Notes under the pieces: generated by a model
The model's database searches: none
What the model was told of the DNA's origin: nothing
What the model saw: only the letters and a program-made list of their open reading frames with translations
Program-made: the position numbers and the translations under genes
Shown here: piece by piece, positions 27,142-34,056 of the stretch
How the letters are laid out: each line of letters starts with the position of its first letter
Numbering within the stretch: the stretch's first letter is position 1
Assembly: GCA_030583925.1 (NCBI GenBank)
Contig: CP129482.1
Span: 3,472,001 to 3,536,000, forward strand
DNA from: Anaerolineales bacterium
GTDB lineage: Bacteria; Chloroflexota; Anaerolineae; Anaerolineales; Villigracilaceae
Length of the DNA: 64,000 bases
Direction of reading: 5' to 3'

Positions 27142-28320
27142 TTATTCCCAAAACACATGCGGAACATTATCCATCTTCAAATCGTCAAGGGTCGCTTTGC
27201 GTAGCGATTCAAAACGAGGCTTGATTTCATTCATCGAATCGCCGCCGAGTTTTTCGAGCAGGGCGTCTGCCAAGACAAACGCAACCATCGCTTCGAGGAT
27301 GGGAACGGCGCGCGGGACGGGGCAGAAATCGGAGCGTTCGTAGCGTGTGGGCGATTCGGTTCCCGAAGCAAGATCAACTGTCCCTTGAGGAAGAAGCGTG
27401 GTGGCGATCGGCTTCATCGCGGCGCGGATGACGATGGGCTGTCCGTTGGAGATGCCGCCTTCGGTGCCGCCAGCGCGGTTTGAAGTGCGAGATACGAGAT
27501 ACGAGTTACGAGTTGCGAGTTGAATGGCATCATGGGCTTCGGTTCCCAGTTTTTTTGCATTGGCAAACGCGTCGCCGACTTCGACTCCTTTGATGGCTTG
27601 AACCGACATGACCGCCATGGCGAGTTTCGCTTCGAGGCGTTTGTCCCATTGGATGAAACTTCCCAGCCCGACAGGAAGATTGAGCGCGACGATTTCGAGA
27701 ATCCCGCCGAGTGTATTTTTACCGTGAATTGCTTTCTCGATTTCATCCCGCATCTTCTGCGCGGACGTTTCGACTGGGCAACGCACGTCGGATTCTTCGG
27801 CGCGGGTGAAGCGTTCCTCGTAAGGCATGTCGCCGAAGTCTGTCTGGATTTCGCCAATGGAGGCGACGTAGCCGCCGACGACGATTCCGAATTGATGTAG
27901 AAAATGTTTGCACACCGCGCCGACCGCGACACGCATGGTCGTTTCTCTTGCCGAAGCGCGTTCCAGAGCAAGACGCAGGTCTTTGTAGCCGTATTTCACC
28001 GCGCCTGTCAAATCCGCGTGACCTGGGCGTGGATTGGTCATCGGTTCGACGGCTTTTCCCTTCCATTTAATGTGGTCAAGGTTCTCGACGAGCATCGCAA
28101 TCGGCGCGCCTGTCGTTTCGCCTGCAATCACTCCGCCGAGGATCTGGACGACATCCTTTTCAATTTTCATGCGCCCACCTGAACCGTATCCTTTTTGGCG
28201 GCGGGCGAGCTCTTTGTTGATGATCTCGGTATTAATATGAAGACCAGCGGGAATCCCTTCGAGGATTGCAGTGAGCGCGGGTCCGTGGGATTCGCCAGCG
28301 GTGAGGAAGCGTAGGGGCAT
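27142..28320 (-). CDS. aroC: Chorismate synthase
   Basis: Makes chorismate from EPSP by anti-elimination using reduced FMN. Signature stretches TAGESHGPALTAILEGIPAG, RPGHADLTGAVKYG, ERASARETTMRVAVGA and SNRAGGTEGGISNGQ are intact. The start is ATG 28320 (MPLRFLTAGESHG); the longer frame upstream is repeat DNA. It is 392 residues. A tandem repeat (27486-27521) is translated in frame as LATRNSYLVSRTS just before the SNRAGG motif, which lengthens a loop. It lies 58 nt after aroE. Confidence 0.95.
   Translation of the reverse strand: MPLRFLTAGESHGPALTAILEGIPAGLHINTEIINKELARRQKGYGSGGRMKIEKDVVQILGGVIAGETTGAPIAMLVENLDHIKWKGKAVEPMTNPRPGHADLTGAVKYGYKDLRLALERASARETTMRVAVGAVCKHFLHQFGIVVGGYVASIGEIQTDFGDMPYEERFTRAEESDVRCPVETSAQKMRDEIEKAIHGKNTLGGILEIVALNLPVGLGSFIQWDKRLEAKLAMAVMSVQAIKGVEVGDAFANAKKLGTEAHDAIQLATRNSYLVSRTSNRAGGTEGGISNGQPIVIRAAMKPIATTLLPQGTVDLASGTESPTRYERSDFCPVPRAVPILEAMVAFVLADALLEKLGGDSMNEIKPRFESLRKATLDDLKMDNVPHVFWE
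27486..27521. repeat. TACGAGT tandem repeat inside aroC
   Basis: Four 7-9 nt units (cgagata, cgagata, cgagtta, cgagttg) in the coding strand of aroC. Similar units occur at 29286-29315 and 40697-40745. Confidence 0.75.
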
Positions 28321-28333
28321 GAGGGGCTCTGTG

Positions 28334-28415
28334 GGTGGTAAATGGTAATTGGTAATTTGGGGAATGAGAATTGGAGGATTAGAGAATTGGAGATGGGAGA
28401 CTGGGGATTGGAGGG
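28334..28415. repeat. Degenerate GGTAATT / GGAGAATTGG tandem repeats between aroE and aroC
   Basis: Purine-rich units such as ggtaattggtaatttgg and gattggagg. The right part encodes the last residues of AroE (HPPIPSLPSPIL). Confidence 0.65.
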
Positions 28416-29287
28416 TGTTCGATGGAGGCGCGCATGATCTCTCTTGATGGATTGCATCTAGTCCAAATCTCGAAAGAGAGGGCGGCTTGTTCGATGAGCA
28501 TTCCGAGTCCTGTGGCGGCGTGAAGTCCTTGCGCGCGGGCGTCACGCACGAGTTTGGTTTCTCTTGGATTGTAGACTAAATCATACACAAAAATGTTGGA
28601 AGGAAGTAACAGATTTTCGGGCAGGGGAGATTGGTCAATGTTGGGAGTCATGCCGAGGGGGGTGGTGTTGACTATTAGTTGAAAGTTGGAAAGTTGGAAG
28701 GTTTGAAAGTTGAGCGCGACTGAGGTGCTATTTGTAAATTGAGAAGTGAGTTGTTGGGCTTGTTCGAGGCGGCGCGCGGAAATGGTAACGTTCCAGCCGT
28801 CGTTGAGGAGGGCGTAGACGACTGCGCGGGCGGAGCCGCCTGCTCCAAGAATTAACGCTGACCTCTCCCTCACCCCTGCCCCTCTCCCGCTGGGAGAGGG
28901 GGATTCTGCCAATAATTTTTTTAGATCGGATATGAATCCAGCCGCGTCGGTGTTATCACCGATGAGTTTATCTTCTCGCAAGTAAATCGTGTTAACCGCG
29001 CCGATGGCTTGGGCGGTGGGCGTGAGTTCGTCGAGAAATTCGACCACCGTTTGTTTATGCGGGATGGTGACGTTGAGTCCGTGCAGTTCACTTTTGCGGA
29101 CGCGGTTGAGTAAATCTTGCAATCCTTGTTTGTCTTCAGGATGAATCGGGAAAAGCGAGTAGTCGCCACGCAAGTTGCAGGCTTTGAGGGCGGCAGTGTG
29201 GAGTTGCGGAGAGATGGAATGGCTGAGGGGATAGCCGAGCAATCCGAGACGAAAGGATGAAGGTGGAAGGGTGAAGGATGAATTCAT
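28379..29287 (-). CDS. aroE: Shikimate dehydrogenase
   Basis: Reduces 3-dehydroshikimate with NADPH. The substrate side has LGYPLSHSISPQLH and NVTIPHKQTV (catalytic Lys) and GDNTDAAGF. The nucleotide fold has LGAGGSARAVVYAL, and NTTPLGM follows. Three repeat elements are translated in frame: an L-family palindrome before the nucleotide fold (ESPSPSGRGAGVRER), a tandem repeat read as LNFQTFQLSNFQ, and the C-terminal tail. Despite these, all key residues stand. At 302 residues it is about 25 longer than usual. Confidence 0.93.
   Translation of the reverse strand: MNSSFTLPPSSFRLGLLGYPLSHSISPQLHTAALKACNLRGDYSLFPIHPEDKQGLQDLLNRVRKSELHGLNVTIPHKQTVVEFLDELTPTAQAIGAVNTIYLREDKLIGDNTDAAGFISDLKKLLAESPSPSGRGAGVRERSALILGAGGSARAVVYALLNDGWNVTISARRLEQAQQLTSQFTNSTSVALNFQTFQLSNFQLIVNTTPLGMTPNIDQSPLPENLLLPSNIFVYDLVYNPRETKLVRDARAQGLHAATGLGMLIEQAALSFEIWTRCNPSREIMRASIEHPPIPSLPSPIL
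28677..28716. repeat. GAAAGTTG tandem repeat inside aroE
   Basis: Repeated gttgaaagttggaaagttgg and gtttgaaagttg units, translated in frame before NTTPLGM. Confidence 0.65.
28864..28905. repeat. L-family palindrome inside aroE
   Basis: CCCTCACCCCTGCCCCTCTC, a short loop, then GGGAGAGGGGGA. Translated as ESPSPSGRGAGVRE. Other copies: 30165, 32272, 40929 (two in tandem) and 62761. Confidence 0.85.
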
Positions 29288-29315
29288 GGATACGAGTTAC
29301 GAGATACGAGTTACA
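29286..29315. repeat. TACGAGT tandem repeat at the aroA/aroE junction
   Basis: Units tacgagt, tacgaga, tacgagt and tacaagt. The aroA stop and its last residues (LVTRIS) are encoded here. Confidence 0.7.
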
Positions 29316-30667
29316 AGTTTCGGTTGCTCAGATAACTGATTGAGGATTTCAAAATAATTGGGAAATGTTTTGGATACGCACGCGGGATTTTCAATAGTGA
29401 CGTCGTCAACGCGCAGACCGATGAGGGAGAATGCCATTGCCATGCGGTGGTCGTTATAGGTTTGAATCTTTGCAGGTTGAAGGTTGAAGGCTGGATAAAT
29501 TGTCATGCCGTCTTCGTGTTCTTCCACGCGGACGCCGAGACGCGCTAGTTCGGTGCAGGTCGCGTGGATGCGATCCGTTTCTTTGAGGCGGGCGGAGGCG
29601 ATGCCGCGGATGCGCGTCGGCGAGGAGGCGAAAGGGGCGATTGCCGCGAGGGTTTGGGCAGTGTCGGGGAGGTCGCGGAGGTTTACGTCAATGCCGCGGA
29701 GCTCAGAGTGACCAGTGACCAGTAAGCAGTTATCAGTTTCGGCGATAGTGCATCCCATTTGTTCGAGAATGTTGAGGAAAGCGATGTCGCCCTGAATAGA
29801 TCTGCGCGAGATGCTTTCCACTTTGACTGTTCCTCCGCAAATAGCTGGGGCGGCGAAGAAGTACGAGGCGGCAGAGGCATCGGATTCAATTGGGTAATTG
29901 GTAATTGGTAAGTAGTTAGTGGGGGAAATCGTGAAGTGTTGATAGCCGTCGCGTTTCACTTCCACGCCGAAGTCTTTCATGATGGAAATGGTCATGTCAA
30001 CATACGGCTTTGAATATAACTCGGTGGTGAGTTCGATTTCGATGGGAGTTTGGGCATAAGGCGCGACCATGAGGAGGGCAGAGAGGAATTGGGAGGAGAT
30101 GTCGCCAGCGAGTTTGGCTTTGCCACCATGGAGTCCGTTGGCGGTGATTTTGACGGGCAAGGAAATCTCCCTCACCCTACCCTCTCCCAAAGGGAGAGGG
30201 GGATTCATCGGCGTAATGTTTGCGCCTAGTTGCTTAAGCGCATCTACTAAATCGCCGATGGGACGTTCACGCATTCGAGAATCGCCGTCCAAGATATATT
30301 CGCCGTGACCGAGAGTGAGAAAGGCGGATAAAAATCTTGCGGCAGTGCCTGCGTTGCCGATGAAAAGTTCGGCGTTTTGCGCGGGGATTTTTCCACCCAA
30401 GCCTGTGACGGTCATTTCTCGGTTGGCTTCATCGAGTTGAACGACGAAGCCCAATGTTTGTAACGCCTGAGCAAAATACCTCGAATCGTCGGAGAACAGC
30501 GCGTTGGTAATGTGCGTTGTCCCTTTTGCGAGCGCGGAGAGGAGCAAGGCGCGGTTGGTTAATGATTTAGAACCTGGCACAGCCACAGTCGCGTTGAGGG
30601 GATGGTTGATGGGAATCACCTTCAAGGCGGACGAGGCGGAATCGGTTGGGGCGTAGGGAATGTCCAT
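29297..30667 (-). CDS. aroA: 5-enolpyruvylshikimate-3-phosphate synthase
   Basis: Adds enolpyruvate from PEP to shikimate-3-phosphate; this is the glyphosate target family. GSKSLTNRALLL, LFIGNAGTAARFL, DGDSRMRERPIGDLVDAL, DISSQFLSALL, RLKETDRI and NDHRMAMAFSLIG are intact. At 456 residues it exceeds the usual 425-430, partly from an L-family palindrome (MNPPLPLGEGRVREI) and a GGTAATT repeat (TNYLPITNYPIES) read in frame. The ATG at 30667 lacks a clear Shine-Dalgarno sequence, so the start is less certain. Confidence 0.94.
   Translation of the reverse strand: MDIPYAPTDSASSALKVIPINHPLNATVAVPGSKSLTNRALLLSALAKGTTHITNALFSDDSRYFAQALQTLGFVVQLDEANREMTVTGLGGKIPAQNAELFIGNAGTAARFLSAFLTLGHGEYILDGDSRMRERPIGDLVDALKQLGANITPMNPPLPLGEGRVREISLPVKITANGLHGGKAKLAGDISSQFLSALLMVAPYAQTPIEIELTTELYSKPYVDMTISIMKDFGVEVKRDGYQHFTISPTNYLPITNYPIESDASAASYFFAAPAICGGTVKVESISRRSIQGDIAFLNILEQMGCTIAETDNCLLVTGHSELRGIDVNLRDLPDTAQTLAAIAPFASSPTRIRGIASARLKETDRIHATCTELARLGVRVEEHEDGMTIYPAFNLQPAKIQTYNDHRMAMAFSLIGLRVDDVTIENPACVSKTFPNYFEILNQLSEQPKLVTRIS
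30165..30206. repeat. L-family palindrome inside aroA
   Basis: CTCCCTCACCCTACCCTCTC, aaa loop region, GGGAGAGGGGGA. Translated as PPLPLGEGRVREI. Confidence 0.85.
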
Positions 30668-30717
30668 TTTGGAAAGAGCAGGCTTACCCGTCGCGAGAAG
30701 CGAAGCGCTTCATCCAA

Positions 30718-31764
30718 TTACCAACCAGCGACCACAGGCTTCTTGATCGGCGCGATGCGGCGTCCCATCACTTCGGCGATCGCCTTCACTTGATTCACCA
30801 TCTCGGCAAATTTTTCAGGCTTGAGCGATTGCTTGCCATCAGACGCCGCGTGCGCGGGGTCGGGATGCACCTCGACGATGAGACCATCGGCGCCCGCCGC
30901 GACCGCGGCGCGCGCAACCGCCGCGACGTAATCGGCGTGACCCGTCGCGTGAGACGGATCGAGAATGACAGGCAGGTGGGTTAATTTTTTCAAGACGGGG
31001 ATGGCGTTGATGTCGGTCGTGTTGCGCGTGGACGTTTCAAACGTGCGGATGCCGCGCTCGCATAAGATGACCTGCTTGTTGCCGCCCGCGAGAAGATACT
31101 CGGCAGACATGAGCAGTTCTTCGATGGTGGCGCTGAGACCGCGCTTGAGCAAAACGCTCTTGCGCGTTTCGCCGAGCATACGCAACAGATTGAAATTCTG
31201 CATGTTGCGCGCGCCGACTTGGAAGACATCCACATAATTCAGCATGAGGTCGAGTTGCGTTTGCGACATGATCTCGACGACGATGGGCATACCCGTTTGC
31301 TCACGCGCTTCGGCGAGATATTCGAGCCCCTCTTCGCCGAGTCCTTGAAACGAATACGGCGACGTGCGCGGTTTGAAGACTCCGCCGCGCAGCGCGTTCG
31401 CTCCCGCTTCTCGCACGGCGTGGGCTGTTTCCAAAATTTGACTCTTCGACTCCACCGCGCACGGTCCTGCGATGATGACGATATCGTCGCCGCCAACGCT
31501 GAAGCCGTCAATCGGGAAGACGGAATTTTCAGGATGGACTTGGCGCGAGCCGAGTTTGTACGGCTGGGAGATTCGCTTCACCGATTCGACTCCGTCGAGA
31601 ATTTCAAACGGATCGAGCGACGGGACGTGGAACTCGCCCACCGCGGCGACGATGGCGGTTTCGACTCCGTAGGTGATGTGCGGCGTCAGTCCGTGGCGTT
31701 TGACGGCGGCAATGACTCCTTCCAATTGTTGCGGCGTGTAGTTGGGTTTCATTATGATGATCAT
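30718..31764 (-). CDS. aroF: 3-deoxy-7-phosphoheptulonate (DAHP) synthase, type I-beta
   Basis: Condenses PEP and erythrose-4-phosphate, the entry step of the shikimate pathway. Residues about 1-75 are a ferredoxin/ACT-like N-terminal domain of the Thermotoga-type enzyme, a usual site of feedback control. The barrel has IIAGPCAVES, GGVFKPRTSPYSFQG, LLKRGLSATIEE, ILCERGIRTFE and LPVILDPSHATGH, including the metal Cys, His and Asp. Start ATG 31764 has AAGGAG 6 nt upstream; the longer frame is repeat-derived. It is 348 residues and follows aroH. Confidence 0.94.
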   Translation of the reverse strand: MIIIMKPNYTPQQLEGVIAAVKRHGLTPHITYGVETAIVAAVGEFHVPSLDPFEILDGVESVKRISQPYKLGSRQVHPENSVFPIDGFSVGGDDIVIIAGPCAVESKSQILETAHAVREAGANALRGGVFKPRTSPYSFQGLGEEGLEYLAEAREQTGMPIVVEIMSQTQLDLMLNYVDVFQVGARNMQNFNLLRMLGETRKSVLLKRGLSATIEELLMSAEYLLAGGNKQVILCERGIRTFETSTRNTTDINAIPVLKKLTHLPVILDPSHATGHADYVAAVARAAVAAGADGLIVEVHPDPAHAASDGKQSLKPEKFAEMVNQVKAIAEVMGRRIAPIKKPVVAGW

Positions 31765-31803
31765 GGGATGCTCCTTAATGATGAAGGATGAATTTTGAAG
31801 GAT

Positions 31804-31876
31804 GAAATAAGTAGACAGGTAAACAAGTACACAGGTATACATGTTTCCGTGTTTACTTGTCTCGGTGTCTACGTTT
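31804..31876. repeat. GTAGACA-GTAAACA repeat (copy 3)
   Basis: Units agtagacaggtaaacaagta and, inverted, gtgtttacttgtctcggtgtctac. It lies between aroH and aroF. Confidence 0.75.
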
Positions 31877-31884
31877 TCACTTTC

Positions 31885-32256
31885 TCACTGCGCCGCGACC
31901 AAATCGGGTCGCAACTTTACCGCGTCGCGCAAGTAGACGTGGACGATTTCATTTTGTGGCACTTCCGTATTCCAATGGACTAACACACGAATCACCCTCG
32001 GCAGGCTGTTTGGCACAGGGATTTCGCGCGCGCACAGCATGGGGACGAGTCCCCAGCCCATCTCACGCGCCGCCTGCGCAGGGAACGTGGAAGCGAGATC
32101 GTCGGTGACGGTGAAGATGGCGGACCCGACGTCTTCGGGAATCATCCCTTCGTTCGAATCGAGGATGACCTCCAATAATTCCCGCGTCGCTTCGAGAATG
32201 AGGTCTGGTTCGTCTGCGGCGACTGTTGTCGCGCCTCGGATTCCGCGTGTGGGCAT
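31885..32256 (-). CDS. aroH: Chorismate mutase, AroH class
   Basis: Rearranges chorismate to prephenate. It matches the monofunctional trimeric AroH type: MPTRGIRGATTV with R7, then C75, E78 (LCAREIP), R90 and Y108 (HVYLRDAV), all at the positions known from the Bacillus subtilis enzyme. It is 123 residues. CAGGAG precedes the ATG. It is the first structural gene after the aromatic attenuator and feeds the prephenate dehydratase encoded upstream. Confidence 0.95.
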   Translation of the reverse strand: MPTRGIRGATTVAADEPDLILEATRELLEVILDSNEGMIPEDVGSAIFTVTDDLASTFPAQAAREMGWGLVPMLCAREIPVPNSLPRVIRVLVHWNTEVPQNEIVHVYLRDAVKLRPDLVAAQ

Positions 32257-32271
32257 TGGTGATCTCCTGAT

Positions 32272-32323
32272 TGACCCTCACCCCTAGCCCCTCTCCCTTT
32301 CAGGGAGAGGGGAAGCGAGGGTA
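32272..32323. repeat. L-family palindrome in the aro leader
   Basis: CCCTCACCCCTAGCCCCTCT, loop tttca, GGGAGAGGGGAAGCGAGGGT. It lies between the attenuator terminator and aroH, so it is part of the read-through transcript. Confidence 0.8.
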
Positions 32324-32359
32324 AAAATAAAAGAGCGAGACCGTGTGGTCTCGCTCTTT
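32321..32359 (-). terminator. Attenuator terminator of the aro operon
   Basis: A perfect 13-bp stem (32330-32342 with 32347-32359; AAGAGCGAGACC/GGTCTCGCTCTT) with an ACAC loop on the minus strand is followed by TTTTATTTTTA. It begins 28 nt after the leader-peptide stop codon, as in classical attenuators. The stem 5' strand is also complementary to leader codons 5-6 and to GGTTTC around codons 15-16, a possible antiterminator. Confidence 0.85.
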
Positions 32360-32386
32360 ACGTGAACAGAGTTATTTCCTGTCTAC

Positions 32387-32464
32387 TTAAGCGTCGCCAA
32401 CGGCAACCGAGTCTCGGAAACCGTAGTAAAAGTAAAACGCAAACCAGCGAGCAGACTTAAGCAT
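32387..32464 (-). CDS. Aromatic leader peptide controlling the aro operon
   Basis: A 25-codon ORF (ATG 32464, TAA 32387-32389) whose residues 7-16 read WFAFYFYYGF: one Trp, four Phe and three Tyr. Such clustering is the hallmark of amino-acid attenuator leader peptides. When charged aromatic tRNAs are short, ribosomes would stall here and favour an antiterminator over the hairpin at 32330-32359. The predicted transcript start lies only 2-4 nt before the ATG, with no Shine-Dalgarno sequence, so it is probably translated as a leaderless message. It is too short for routine annotation. Confidence 0.85.
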   Translation of the reverse strand: MLKSARWFAFYFYYGFRDSVAVGDA

Positions 32465-32474
32465 GTTGGGCGTT

Positions 32475-32503
32475 ATTCTATGCAAGTGAGGCGATTGCGT
32501 CAA
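32475..32503 (-). promoter_or_regulatory. Promoter of the aro operon
   Basis: TTGACG (32498-32503) and TAGAAT (32475-32480), 17-nt spacer, on the minus strand. Expected start is 32466-32468, immediately before the leader-peptide ATG. Confidence 0.8.
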
Positions 32504-32530
32504 GGGTGAAGTGTTGAACTTGGCGTATTT

Positions 32531-32597
32531 AGCCACAGAGAGCACAGAGTTCTTTGAGATAAAAACTCAAAATCTCTGCGGGCTCAGTGGCAAAGAA
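32531..32597. repeat. CCACAGAG repeat (copy 1)
   Basis: Composite of agccacagagagcacagag and an imperfect inverse copy, aatctctgcgggctcagtgg. It lies directly at the shortened 3' end of pheA. Related copies: 42754, 51371 and 55393. Together with the leader and palindrome it accounts for the whole gap 32257-32606. Confidence 0.75.
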
Positions 32598-32606
32598 AGA
32601 TTTTGC

Positions 32607-33188
32607 TCACTCTTTTCGCCACTCCCCTTTTGACTCATCGTTCGGGAAGGTCGCTTCTCTCGCTATCGCAAGGAACCGCGTGGTGTTACGGGAATCGTCT
32701 TCGATGCCTTCTTCCAGAATTTGCATCCCATACAACTCCGCCGCGCGGCGGGAGGCGATGGCAGCGGTATCGCGCGCACCCGATTCCTTCAACATCTTCA
32801 CGCTTCCCGCCGTATCGTAGACTGGTTCAGGCTGGATGCCGTGACTCTTCAAAAAGTCCGCGCATTGCGCCAACGCTTGCGGATGACTCATCGCTTTCTT
32901 GATTTCGGCGATCGTCACGCCAGAGTTGGCGATCAGACAATGCCGCACGCGCAATGAATATTCACCGACAACCTTCAACGTGTGACGGGAAAGCAAATCA
33001 TCGTTTTGATGGATTCTCCCCGCAATCGAGTTTTCGATGGGAATCATCCCCGCGTCACACTCGCCAGCCTCGACCGTTTCAAACACCGCGTCGAACGATG
33101 TGCACGGCTTCGTCTCGACCGAGCCAAAATACTCGAACAACGCCTGTTCGCTGTACGCGCCTGGCTCACCTTGAAATGCGACTCGCAT
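32607..33188 (-). CDS. pheA: Prephenate dehydratase, catalytic domain only
   Basis: Decarboxylates and dehydrates prephenate to phenylpyruvate for phenylalanine synthesis. FQGEPGAYSEQAL, GMIPIENSIAGRIHQNDDLL, SHPQALAQCADFL and the catalytic NTTRFLAI motif are present. The protein stops 18 residues after TTRFLAI at 193 residues. Usual PheA proteins have about 280 because an ACT domain for Phe feedback follows; here a CCACAGAG repeat begins instead. It is likely active but lacking allosteric inhibition. It reads towards the aro operon but has that operon's own promoter after it. Confidence 0.9.
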   Translation of the reverse strand: MRVAFQGEPGAYSEQALFEYFGSVETKPCTSFDAVFETVEAGECDAGMIPIENSIAGRIHQNDDLLSRHTLKVVGEYSLRVRHCLIANSGVTIAEIKKAMSHPQALAQCADFLKSHGIQPEPVYDTAGSVKMLKESGARDTAAIASRRAAELYGMQILEEGIEDDSRNTTRFLAIAREATFPNDESKGEWRKE

Positions 33189-33300
33189 TTTCCACTTCCA
33201 TGTTAACTCAATTGTACACGACTGTATATCGCTTCAAGTCCATCGCGCGAACTGCCCGCTGGCTGTGATAGAATCGCTGACAATTATCAAGGAGTCCGAC

Positions 33301-33606
33301 ATGAAAGCTGGCGACTATATTGGTTTATACATTGACGATAAGTTGATCTACACAGGCGTTTTGAAAGACCAAGGCACAATGGAAAGCGGGCGGACGGTTT
33401 ATCAGGTGTTGTTGGTCAAGAATATTTTTCAGCGCAACTATCCTGAAATCCACTTCGACGCCGATATTCGACCTGCGACATTCGAACAATTGCAGGATGA
33501 AATCAAACGCCTGAAAGTCAACCTGATGAAGAATCTCGAAAAACTGGAGGGCGAACATGTCAAAAAACTCATCGAAGAAAAAGAACTCCATAACATCATT
33601 GGATGA
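33301..33606 (+). CDS. Hypothetical protein with C-terminal coiled coil
   Basis: Not recognised. It is 101 residues. The first 65 residues look like a small beta domain (MKAGDYIGLYIDDKLIYTG). The rest is a charged helix (FEQLQDEIKRLKVNLMKNLE) likely to form a coiled coil. AAGGAG lies 9 nt before ATG 33301. Its last 50 nt overlap the next gene in another frame, suggesting coupled expression. Confidence 0.65.
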   Translation: MKAGDYIGLYIDDKLIYTGVLKDQGTMESGRTVYQVLLVKNIFQRNYPEIHFDADIRPATFEQLQDEIKRLKVNLMKNLEKLEGEHVKKLIEEKELHNIIG

Positions 33607-33856
33607 GTACGACCAGTTGACCCAGCTTTATTCAGAAGCGTGGGATAGAGTTCAATCAGGCGGCACAGGAGCGGGATACAGCGGAATCCATTACGAGGTG
33701 TTCGAGACTCTCAGAAAGTACGGCAGGGTCGCCAATAGCCGCGACGAAGCGCTGGTTGAACTGAAAAAGTTGCTTCGAGAATATGAAACGAACTATCTGG
33801 GTAAAAAAGATCAATCCGACGAAGAGTATTTGAGCAAGTTCGATGAGATCGAATGA
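33557..33856 (+). CDS. Hypothetical protein, overlapping its upstream neighbour
   Basis: Not recognised. It is a 99-residue, charged, mostly helical protein (MSKNSSKKKNSITSLDEYDQ). It starts inside the previous ORF with GGAGG 7 nt before its ATG, and overlaps it by 50 nt. The pair is a candidate two-gene module, but no toxin or antitoxin motif is visible. Confidence 0.6.
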   Translation: MSKNSSKKKNSITSLDEYDQLTQLYSEAWDRVQSGGTGAGYSGIHYEVFETLRKYGRVANSRDEALVELKKLLREYETNYLGKKDQSDEEYLSKFDEIE

Positions 33857-34056
33857 AGGGGGCGAGCGAACGTGGCGCAGACCGAGAATGATCTTATCGG
33901 GGTTCACGTCCAATTTTGAGGCGGGTCAAACCATCGAGATTGCGGAGAAAACGGATGAGTAATTTCGGACAAGGTTTATGAATAGGCAATTCGCATTTCT
34001 CAGCATATAATTTATTCGCCAAGTTGAGCACATATATTTGAATTAGGGTTTCAGCG

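Noticed and set aside
28321..28545. 75-residue N-terminal extension of AroC
   Set aside because: The extension is encoded by degenerate repeats overlapping aroE; ATG 28320 begins the conserved protein.
32387..32606. Frameshifted ACT domain after pheA
   Set aside because: All frames after the pheA stop are repeat, promoter and leader sequence; no ACT-like residues were seen.
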